Part shown: positions 57,515-64,000 of the stretch, piece by piece
How positions within the stretch are numbered: position 1 is the stretch's first letter
Layout: every line of letters begins with the position of its first letter
DNA from: Wenjunlia tyrosinilytica
GTDB lineage: Bacteria > Actinomycetota > Actinomycetes > Streptomycetales > Streptomycetaceae
Reading direction: 5' to 3'
Assembly: GCF_014646055.1 (NCBI RefSeq)
Contig: NZ_BMMS01000018.1
Span: 1-64,000 of the forward strand
Length of the DNA: 64,000 nucleotides
The notes under the pieces: generated by a model
Told to the model about the DNA's origin: nothing
The model's input: the letters and a program-made list of their open reading frames with translations, nothing else
Databases searched by the model: none
Program-made: the position numbers and the translations under genes

Positions 57515-59776
57515 TCAGACCAGGTCCGGCTGGCGGGCGGGAACCGGCTGCTCCACCGGGGCCGGGCGCGCCGGGGGAGGCGGGAAGTGGGCGGGCTCGG
57601 ACAGGTCGGGCAGCCATTCCAGCCACTTCGGCAGGTACCAGTTGCGCTCCCCGAGCAGGGCCATGACCGCCGGGAGGAGCACCGCGCGGATGAGCGTGGC
57701 GTCGATCAGGACGGCCACCGCGAGGCCGACGCCGAGCTGCTTCATGGTCTGCATCGACAGCGTTCCGAAGACCGCGAACACGGCGACCATGATCACCGCC
57801 GCGCTGGTGACGACACCCGCGGTGCTGGTGATGCCCCGGAAGATGGCCGCGCGGGTCGCCAGCCCCTGCTCATGGGCCTCCTTGATCCGCGAGAGCACGA
57901 AGACGTGGTAGTCCATGCTCAGGCCGAACAGGATCACGAACAGGAACAGCGGCAGCCACGACTGCACCGCGCCCACGCCCTCCGCGCCGACCAGCGAGGC
58001 GCCCCAGCCGTGCTGGAAGACCATGGTCAGCACACCGTAGGCGGCGCCGACCGACAGCAGGTTGAGCACGATCGTCGTGGCGGCGATGGTGAGCGAGCGG
58101 AACGACAGCAGCATCAGGATCGCCGCCAGGGCCAGCACGAACCCGAACACCGGCACCACACCGTCGCCGAGCTGCTTGCTGAAGTCCACCGAGGCGGCCG
58201 TCGAGCCCGCGATCGCCGTGGTGGCGCCGTCCACATGGCCGAGGGTGGCCGGAACGACGTCGTGGCGCAGGGTCCCCAGCGCCTTCTCGCTGGCGCTGTC
58301 ATTGCCGTCGCCCGCCAGCGGAACGTCGATCACCGCGACATTCGAGGACTTGTGCAGGGTGACCGTGACCGGGCCCTCGCTGGCTCCGGAGGAGACCGCC
58401 TGCCTCTTGAACGCGGCTATCGCGCCGCTCACGGGGCCGGAGGTGATGCCGTCCGCCTTGACCACGACCTGGGCGGGCTCGGAGCCGCCGGGGAACGCCT
58501 CGTTGATGTGGTTGGACGCCTGGACGACCGCAACGCTGTCGTCGGCCTCCTGCTGCAACGTCAGATGCGCGGTGTTGAGGCCGATCACCGGCACCGCGAG
58601 CAGGACCAGCGCCCCTCCGGCGACCGCCGCCGACATCCCGGGACGCCCGAGCACACGGGTCAGGACCGCCCGCCAGAAGCGGCTGCCGTCGCTGTTCTTC
58701 TTCATTCGGTGCAGGAACGGCACCCGGCCCTTCTCCACCCGGTCCCCCAGCATCGACAGCAGGGCGGGCAGGACGGTCAGCGAGCCCACGACCGCGGTGA
58801 GCACCACCAGGATCGTGGCCACGCCCATCGCCTTGAAGGTGCCTATGCCGGTGAAGAACATCCCCGCCATCGCGGCCATCACCGTGAGCCCCGACACCAG
58901 CACGGCACGGCCCGAGGTGGCCGCGGCGATCCGCAGCGCGGTCTGGGCGTCGTGCCCGGCCTCCCGCTCCTCGCGCTCCCGGCGCAGATAGAACAGGCAG
59001 TAGTCCACACCCACGGCGAGGCCCACGAGCAGCATGACCGAACTGGCGTCGTCACTGGTGTGGATGGAGTGGCTGGCCACCGCGACCAGGCCGGAGGCCC
59101 CGATGAACGCGGTCAGCGCCAGGGCCACGGGAAGGAGCGCGGCCACGAGCGCGCCGAAGGCTATGAGCAGGATGCCCAGCGCCAGCGGCACCGCCGTCCA
59201 CTCGGCCTTCCGGAAGTCGCCGTCGACGATGTCGCTGAAGTATTTGTCAGCGCTCGCCCCGCCGAACTCCTCGATACGCAGCGCCTTGTGCTCGCTCTGG
59301 ACCCTGGCCACCGCGTCGAGGACCGGCTGCACATGTGCGGACGCGTCGTCCGCGGGCCCCCGCATGTCGAACTGCACCAGCGCCGAGCGCTTGTCCTTCG
59401 ACACCGTGCCCGACTGATAGGGGCTGCTGACGTGCTCGACCTTGCCCGTCCGGTTCACGGCCGCGACGATGTCGTCCACCGCGGCACGGAAGGCCGGGTC
59501 CCCGGCGGAGACCGAGCCGTCCCTGGCCTGCACGAGGACCATCTCATTGGCCGGATCCTCGATACCCGCCTCGTCGAGGATCTTGACGGCGCGGCCGAAC
59601 TCGCCCGGCACCTCCTCGGCTTCGGTCAGGTTGGTCCGGCCGGCCATGCCGCCGATCACGGTGGCCAGCGCCACCAGCAACAGCCAGCCGAAGACGGCTG
59701 TCTTCCTGTGCCGGGCGCTCCAGCCCCCGATGGCGGCGGCCAGGCCCTGCTTGGCGCCGCCGTGCTTGTGCGACAC
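57515..59776 (-). CDS. MMPL-family (RND) transporter
   Basis: A 753-residue membrane protein of the MMPL family with two halves of six segments each. The family motifs are LAVGVDYCLFYL in the first half and LFGLSMDYHVFVLSRIKEAHE in the second, plus FTGIGTFKAMGVATI. Each half has a periplasmic domain of about 150-180 residues. MMPL proteins export lipids, siderophores or drugs with the proton gradient; the substrate is unknown. The GTG at 59776 has GGGGGAGGA four bases upstream. The C-terminal tail is Pro-rich. It stands alone. Confidence 0.9.
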   Translation of the reverse strand: MSHKHGGAKQGLAAAIGGWSARHRKTAVFGWLLLVALATVIGGMAGRTNLTEAEEVPGEFGRAVKILDEAGIEDPANEMVLVQARDGSVSAGDPAFRAAVDDIVAAVNRTGKVEHVSSPYQSGTVSKDKRSALVQFDMRGPADDASAHVQPVLDAVARVQSEHKALRIEEFGGASADKYFSDIVDGDFRKAEWTAVPLALGILLIAFGALVAALLPVALALTAFIGASGLVAVASHSIHTSDDASSVMLLVGLAVGVDYCLFYLRREREEREAGHDAQTALRIAAATSGRAVLVSGLTVMAAMAGMFFTGIGTFKAMGVATILVVLTAVVGSLTVLPALLSMLGDRVEKGRVPFLHRMKKNSDGSRFWRAVLTRVLGRPGMSAAVAGGALVLLAVPVIGLNTAHLTLQQEADDSVAVVQASNHINEAFPGGSEPAQVVVKADGITSGPVSGAIAAFKRQAVSSGASEGPVTVTLHKSSNVAVIDVPLAGDGNDSASEKALGTLRHDVVPATLGHVDGATTAIAGSTAASVDFSKQLGDGVVPVFGFVLALAAILMLLSFRSLTIAATTIVLNLLSVGAAYGVLTMVFQHGWGASLVGAEGVGAVQSWLPLFLFVILFGLSMDYHVFVLSRIKEAHEQGLATRAAIFRGITSTAGVVTSAAVIMVAVFAVFGTLSMQTMKQLGVGLAVAVLIDATLIRAVLLPAVMALLGERNWYLPKWLEWLPDLSEPAHFPPPPARPAPVEQPVPARQPDLV

Positions 59777-60175
59777 GGTGTCCTCCCCCTCGGTGAACGG
59801 GTCCGTCGATGCTCCGAATGCGATGCGGTCGACGCTACGGGCGGCCGGTTCGAGGGCCCATCCGGCGCACAGGTGATTACGGGCGGGGGTGCTCCTCCGC
59901 GGGGGGTGGGGCATTCCCTACCTGTCCAAGGTCGATGCCCCTTACACGGAGGCGGCCGAAGCATCCGGCCGAAGCCGTCGGGAAAGCCGCCGGGAAAGCC
60001 GCAGGCCGAAGCCGCCGGGAAAGCCGTCGGCCGAAGCCGCCGGGGAAGGCGCCGAGGGGCAGACGAGGGGGCCACCCGGGGAAGGCGCCGAGGAGGCCAC
60101 CGGCCGAAGCCGCCGAGGGGGAGCCGCCGTTGGGAGCCGCCGGGGGAGGTGCTGCGTGGACGGCGGGTCGGCCGG
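59777..60175. repeat. 399-bp non-coding region with GCCGCCGGGAAAGCCG-type repeats
   Basis: From about 59955 to 60165 the sequence is built of imperfect 12-15 bp copies of CCGAAGCCGCCGGGAAAG and GGGGAAGGCGCCGAGG. No gene is seen; the open frames there are the product of low complexity. It separates the MMPL gene from the chelatase gene, both on the minus strand. Confidence 0.75.
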
Positions 60176-60922
60176 TCAGGCCGACAGGGCCGCGGGCTGC
60201 GCCACGCGGGCCTCGTCGAAGCGCGCCAGCAGCAGCCGTGCCACCTCGGGAGCGTCACCGAGGACGTCCGCCACGGTGTCGGCGCCGGCCGCGCGGGCAC
60301 CGCGCACGATCCGGTCCGGCAGAAAGCCCGGAGCCAGCACGTACGGCGCGACGGCGATGTGCTCCACGCCGTCGCGGCGCAACCGCTCCACCGCTTCTTC
60401 CGTACGCGGACCTCTGGCGGAGGCGAACGCGGGGACCACGGCGCACCAACCGGTACGCCGCCACTCCCGCGCGACTTCTGCGATCACCGCGACCGCCTCC
60501 GGGTCCGAGGAGCCCGCCGAGGCCAGGACGACCCCGGTCGAGCGTTCGCCGGGCCACACCCCGGCCTCCCGCAGCCGCCGGTCGAGGGCGTCCTGCAACA
60601 GGGGAGAGGGGCCGAGGACCCAGGCCCTGGTGATGTCGAGCCCCGGGTTGCGGGCCGAGGCGAGGTCCAGCACCTGCGGGATGTCGGCCTTGGCGTGGAA
60701 GGCCCGCGTCAGCAGCAGCGGCAGCGCGACCACTTCCCGCCGCCCCTGCGCCGCCAGCCGGTCGAGCACCTGCCCGACGCCGGGCCCGCAGTGGTCCAGG
60801 AATCCGGTCTCCACACGCAGCCCCGGCCGCAGCCGCCGGACCCTCGCGGTCAGGGACCGGACGGTCTCGGCATGCCGCGGGTCGCGGCTGCCGTGGGCGA
60901 TGATGACCAGGACGGGGTTCAT
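60176..60922 (-). CDS. Sirohydrochlorin chelatase (CbiX/SirB)
   Basis: A 248-residue class II chelatase that inserts Fe2+ (or Co2+) into sirohydrochlorin. The metal-binding His is in IIAHGSRDPRH (H10), and a second in LTRAFHAKADIP. In this place next to sulfur transport genes it most likely makes siroheme for sulfite reductase (inference). The two halves are similar, as in two-domain CbiX proteins. The ATG at 60922 follows the permease by 23 nt, in the same operon. A weak AGGT site is upstream. Confidence 0.9.
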   Translation of the reverse strand: MNPVLVIIAHGSRDPRHAETVRSLTARVRRLRPGLRVETGFLDHCGPGVGQVLDRLAAQGRREVVALPLLLTRAFHAKADIPQVLDLASARNPGLDITRAWVLGPSPLLQDALDRRLREAGVWPGERSTGVVLASAGSSDPEAVAVIAEVAREWRRTGWCAVVPAFASARGPRTEEAVERLRRDGVEHIAVAPYVLAPGFLPDRIVRGARAAGADTVADVLGDAPEVARLLLARFDEARVAQPAALSA

Positions 60923-60945
60923 GGGAGACCTAACGGACCGACGAC

Positions 60946-62007
60946 CTACAGAGAGCGGGCGATCAGGCCGCGGCTGCGCAGCACCCGCCGCTCGATCGGG
61001 GAGAAGACGAGCAGTTCGATGCCGATGCCGACGACCAGGATGAGCAGGATCGCGGCGAGCACACCGGGCATGTCGGAGTTGCCGCGGGCGTTCTCCAACT
61101 GCTGGCCGAGGCCCACACCGAGGTCGGGGGAGTGCGTGATCAGCTCCGCCGCCATCAGCGAGCGCCAGGAGAAGGCCCAGCCCTGCTTGAGCCCCGCGAG
61201 ATACCCCGGCAGCGCGGCGGGCAGCAGCACATGCCGGATCCCGCTGAGCCCGGCGGCACCCAGGGTGCGCCCGGCCCGCAGGAACAGCGGGGGCACCTGG
61301 TCGACGCCGGACACCAGGCCGTTGGCGATGGAGGGGACGGCGCCAAGGAGCACCACCGCGTAGATCGTGGAGTCGTTCAGCCCGAACCAGATGATCGCCG
61401 CGGGCACCCAGGCGACCGACGGCAGGGACTGGAGTCCCGACAGGATCGGGCCGATGGCGGCACGCACGAACGGCACCCGGGCGACGAGCAGCCCCAGCGG
61501 GGTGCCGATGGCGAGTGAGGCGAGGAAGCCGAGGGCGCCGCGGCTCAGGCTCTGCCAGACCACGCCCAGGAGCGTGCCCTTGTGCCACTGGTCGCTCAGT
61601 GAGTGCCAGACGTCCAGCGGGCTGGGCAGCATGTAGTCGGGCTTGACGTCCGCGGCGGCGAGGATCTGCCACACACCGAGGACGAGCACGACGGCCACGA
61701 CCGGCGGCAGGACCTTGTGCAGCAGGATCGTGCCGAGCGGCACCCGGGACTGTGCCTGCGTCTCCAGGGCGTCCAGACCGGCCTCGAGGCCACCGAGGTC
61801 GTCCCCGACAGGACGGTCGCCCGCACTCCCGTGTGTGGCCTGCGTGTCCTCGAGCCCGGCGTCCGCGACTGCGCTGCCCTCGAGCCCGGCGTCCTTGAAC
61901 CCGGCGTCCTTGAACCCGGCGTCCTCGAGTCCAGCGGCCCCGGTCTTCTCGGCGTCCTGGCCATCGGTGGTGACGCCCGCGGACCGCCCGGTGTCAGTGC
62001 TGGCCAT
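60946..62007 (-). CDS. ABC transporter permease, sulfonate/nitrate/taurine type, with repeat-bearing N-terminus
   Basis: A 353-residue BPD-type permease with about six membrane segments, close to SsuC/TauC: PLGLLVARVPFVRAAIGPIL, LQSLPSVAWVPAAIIWFGL, and the ATPase-contact loop AELITHSPDLGVGLGQQLE. The N-terminal 90 residues before the first membrane segment are extra, and include five-residue repeats (AGFKD, AGLED), rarely found in the family. It starts inside the ATPase gene (14-nt overlap) and is followed by the chelatase. Confidence 0.9.
   Translation of the reverse strand: MASTDTGRSAGVTTDGQDAEKTGAAGLEDAGFKDAGFKDAGLEGSAVADAGLEDTQATHGSAGDRPVGDDLGGLEAGLDALETQAQSRVPLGTILLHKVLPPVVAVVLVLGVWQILAAADVKPDYMLPSPLDVWHSLSDQWHKGTLLGVVWQSLSRGALGFLASLAIGTPLGLLVARVPFVRAAIGPILSGLQSLPSVAWVPAAIIWFGLNDSTIYAVVLLGAVPSIANGLVSGVDQVPPLFLRAGRTLGAAGLSGIRHVLLPAALPGYLAGLKQGWAFSWRSLMAAELITHSPDLGVGLGQQLENARGNSDMPGVLAAILLILVVGIGIELLVFSPIERRVLRSRGLIARSL
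61846..61935 (-). repeat. 15-bp in-frame repeats in the permease gene
   Basis: Copies of GTCCTTGAACCCGGC and GTCCTCGAGCCCGGC (15 bp, + strand) code for AGFKD/AGLED pentapeptides; exact neighbours lie at 61891-61905 and 61906-61920. Confidence 0.85.
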
Positions 62008-62794
62008 GTCGACGGATCTCCCCCCGCAGTTGTTCGGTGATCTCGATGGACAGATCGGCGACCGCGGCGTCCTCGATGCGGCGCGGCTGGGGGATGTCGA
62101 CCCGCCACTCGCGGGCGATGCGCCCTGGCCGCGAGGACAGCAGCACGACCCGCTGGGCCAGCCGGACCGCCTCGCGGACGTTGTGGGTGACGAACAGGAT
62201 GGACACGCCGGTCTCGGACCAGATCCGCGTCAGCTCGTCGTGCAGGACATCGCGGGTGATCGCGTCCAGGGCCGCGAAGGGCTCGTCCATCAGCAGGACC
62301 GGGGTCGCCTGGGAGAGCGCGCGGGCCAGCGCCACCCGTTGGCGCATCCCGCCGGACAGCTCGTGGACCCGCTTTCCGTAGGCGCCCCGCAGCCGCACGA
62401 TCTCCAGGAGCCGCTCGGCCTCGCCGCGCCGCTCGGAGCGCGGGACCCCGCGAAGCCGCAGGGCGAGTTCGATGTTCTTGCCCGCGGTCAGCCACGGGAA
62501 CAGCGCGTGCTCCTGGAACATGAGCGCGGGACGGCCGCCGGGCACCTCGATGCTGCCGGCCGACGGCCTGTCGAGGTCGGCGACGAGATTGAGCAGGGTG
62601 GACTTGCCGCATCCCGAGGCACCGAGGAGGCAGACGAACTCACCGGGCGCCACGTCCAGACTGATGTCGTCGAGCACCGTCTGCGCAGCGCCGGGACGAC
62701 CGAACGACTTCGACACGTGGTTCAGACGGACGGCGGGTGAAGCGGAGTCCACGAAGTCTGCGCCGGACTCGGCCTTGACGAGGGTGGTTGCCAT
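61994..62794 (-). CDS. ABC transporter ATPase, sulfonate/nitrate/taurine type
   Basis: A 266-residue ATPase of the SsuB/TauB group with Walker A LLGASGCGKSTLL, Q-loop MFQEHALFPW, signature ELSGGMRQRVALARAL, Walker B VLLMDEPFAALD and H-loop VTHNVREA. The ATG at 62794 has AAGGAGG nine bases upstream; the GTG at 62803 is too close to it. It overlaps the permease start by 14 nt, so translation is coupled. Confidence 0.94.
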   Translation of the reverse strand: MATTLVKAESGADFVDSASPAVRLNHVSKSFGRPGAAQTVLDDISLDVAPGEFVCLLGASGCGKSTLLNLVADLDRPSAGSIEVPGGRPALMFQEHALFPWLTAGKNIELALRLRGVPRSERRGEAERLLEIVRLRGAYGKRVHELSGGMRQRVALARALSQATPVLLMDEPFAALDAITRDVLHDELTRIWSETGVSILFVTHNVREAVRLAQRVVLLSSRPGRIAREWRVDIPQPRRIEDAAVADLSIEITEQLRGEIRRHGQH

Positions 62795-62819
62795 CGAGGT
62801 CACCTCCTTGGGTCGGGGG

Positions 62820-62856
62820 CCGGTCCGCCCCGCCGCACGGGGGCGGGGCGGACCGG
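62820..62856 (-). terminator. Intra-operon hairpin after the substrate-binding protein gene
   Basis: A 15-bp perfect stem (62820-62834 with 62842-62856, loop 7 nt) lies 19 nt past the SBP stop and 25 nt before the ATPase start. It may be a partial terminator or an mRNA 3' protector. Confidence 0.75.
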
Positions 62857-62875
62857 TGTGTCCGCTTGACGTGCG

Positions 62876-64000
62876 TTACTTGGCGCCGAGTCCCGCGTCG
62901 GCGACCTCCGGCTGTCCCTCGGCCTTGAGCACCTTGTTCAGGAGCGTCAGGTCGTAGATCCCCTTGAGGTCGACCTTGTCGAGCAGGCCCGCCTTGATGC
63001 CGTGGTCGGCCTCCTGCTGGAGGGTGGAGGCCAGCGGGTCATTGGTGATCTGCACGTTCTTGAAGGCGGGGTCGAGCACCTCGTCGGGCAGGGCCTTGCC
63101 GGAGAGCGTCTCCAGAGCGGAGTTGATGTCCTTCTTGGCCTTGTCGGGGTTGGCGGTGATCCAGGCGTTGGTCTTCACCGAGCCGCGCAGCACGGCCTCG
63201 ACCACGTCCGGGTGCTCCTTGAGGAACTTCTGGGAGACGATCACGTTCGTGATGACGAACTTGCCGTCCTTCCACAGCGTCTTCTCGTCCAGGGCGACCT
63301 TGCCGCCTGCCGCGACCAGCTTGGAGGCGGTGGGCTCGGGCACCCAGGCGCCGTCGAGGTCACCGCGCTGGAAGGAGGTGGGGATCTCCTTGTTGTCCTG
63401 GCGGATGACCTTCACGTCGCCCTTGCCCGTCTGGGCGTCGACCTTCAGGCCCTTCTCCGCCAGGTAGTTCAGCAGCGCCACGTCCTGCGTATTGCCGAGC
63501 TGGGGAGTGGCTATCCGCTTGCCCTTGAGGTCGTCCAGGCCCTTGATCTTCTTGGGGTTGACGACGAGCGAGACACCGCCGGAGGCCGAGCCGGAGATGA
63601 TCTTCAGGCTCTGGCCCTTGGACTTCACATAGCCGTTGATCGACGGGGAGGGGCCGATCCAGCCGATGTCGATCGCACCCGCGTTGAGGGCCTCGATCTC
63701 CGCCGGGCCGGCGTTGAACACCTGGGTCTTGACCGAGGTTCCGCCGAGCTCCTTGGCGAACAGGCCTTCCTGGAGGCCCACGATGGGAGTGGCGTGAGTG
63801 GTGTTGCCGAAGTAGCCGATCTTCACCTCGGAGGCGGACAGCTTCTTCTTGTTCGCGTTGGCCGCGGGAGCGGCCTTCTTGGAGTCGTCCTTCTTCTCCG
63901 AGCCGTAGCCGCAGGCGCCGAGAACGCCGATCACGGGGATGAGCGCGGCCACGGCGATCAGACGCCGGGAGGAGCGGATGGTTCTGGAGGGCGTGGACTG
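62876..64000 (-). CDS. ABC substrate-binding lipoprotein, sulfonate type, 5' end outside window
   Basis: The frame is open from base 64000, with at least 374 residues; the visible N-terminus STPSRTIRSSRRLIAVAALIP leads to a lipobox LGAC followed by GYGSEKKDD. The mature part is like SsuA/TauA: VKIGYFGNTTHATPIVG, NAGAIDIGWIGPSPSI, LKGKRIATPQLGNTQDVAL, and LDGAWVPEPTASKLV. It should capture an aliphatic sulfonate or related anion for the ABC transporter. GTG at 63952 is not the start because the signal peptide begins further up. The following hairpin suggests it is made in excess over the membrane parts. Confidence 0.9.
   Translation of the reverse strand, partial: QSTPSRTIRSSRRLIAVAALIPVIGVLGACGYGSEKKDDSKKAAPAANANKKKLSASEVKIGYFGNTTHATPIVGLQEGLFAKELGGTSVKTQVFNAGPAEIEALNAGAIDIGWIGPSPSINGYVKSKGQSLKIISGSASGGVSLVVNPKKIKGLDDLKGKRIATPQLGNTQDVALLNYLAEKGLKVDAQTGKGDVKVIRQDNKEIPTSFQRGDLDGAWVPEPTASKLVAAGGKVALDEKTLWKDGKFVITNVIVSQKFLKEHPDVVEAVLRGSVKTNAWITANPDKAKKDINSALETLSGKALPDEVLDPAFKNVQITNDPLASTLQQEADHGIKAGLLDKVDLKGIYDLTLLNKVLKAEGQPEVADAGLGAK

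Noticed and set aside
60946-64000. Nitrate or taurine specificity of the ABC transporter
   Set aside because: The subunits are of the shared sulfonate/nitrate/taurine group and the sequence alone does not decide; sulfonate is preferred only from the chelatase neighbour.

Overview
The window is a high-GC actinobacterial chromosome segment, almost certainly from Streptomyces or a close relative. The evidence is codon third positions that are nearly all G or C, a whiI-type sporulation regulator, SARP/AfsR-like and LuxR/LAL regulators, Tat and lipoprotein exports, a monomeric isocitrate dehydrogenase, coproporphyrin-route haem genes and a TreX-TreY-TreZ trehalose pathway. Both ends cut genes: dxs lacks its 5' end and a sulfonate-type substrate-binding protein lacks its 5' end. 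I see no tRNA, rRNA, insertion sequence, phage gene or CRISPR array.

Layout. 1-7.1 kb: dxs tail, amino-acid permease, GT-C membrane glycosyltransferase, idh. 7.3-13.8 kb (mostly minus): NYN-type protein, unknown exported protein, fadA-fadB beta-oxidation pair, RNase D. 13.8-21.3 kb: whiI, DUF3000, then hemE, cgoX (hemY) and hemQ for the late coproporphyrin pathway, interrupted by a 0.6-kb minisatellite and a DUF4349 lipoprotein. 21.3-23.2 kb: secreted alpha/beta hydrolase with a frame anomaly. 23.4-26.7 kb: the most unusual block, a four-gene minus-strand set made of a DUF692/MNIO enzyme, a small putative partner, and two TIGR04222-type membrane proteins, one ending in a Gly-Ser-Cys repeat tail. 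26.8-33.6 kb: PTH2-like protein, small ORF, LOG-like protein, msrB, murC, a stress-type small protein, a RibD-like reductase and zapE. 33.6-36.5 kb: remnant of a ppk2 gene, cholesterol-oxidase-like flavoprotein, Asp23 protein. 36.6-47.0 kb: treZ, a DUF4232 lipoprotein, a LAL regulator, treY and treX/glgX. 47.3-57.1 kb: secreted pair including a degenerate copper-amine-oxidase-like protein, SAV2148-type HEPN protein, exonuclease, phosphotransferase, a 1006-residue AfsR-like regulator and a trypsin. 57.5-64 kb: MMPL transporter, then an ABC sulfonate-type transporter with a sirohydrochlorin chelatase.

The genes that work together are: fadA-fadB (1-nt gap); hemE, cgoX and hemQ (uroporphyrinogen to haem via coproporphyrin); treX-treY (15-nt gap) with treZ nearby (glycogen to trehalose); the MNIO operon (gaps 13, 9 and 94 nt), which I read as a candidate RiPP-like system that modifies a membrane-anchored Cys-rich tail; and the ABC transporter plus chelatase (sulfur uptake and siroheme for assimilatory sulfite reduction).

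Two window-wide themes stand out. First, many genes carry a TANNNT (or near) -10 box six to eight bases before the start codon, the mark of leaderless mRNAs; this fixes several starts. Second, short tandem repeats, often with 15-bp units, recur between genes and inside genes (hydrolase linker, ABC permease N-terminus, TIGR04222 tail), suggesting active minisatellite turnover in this lineage.
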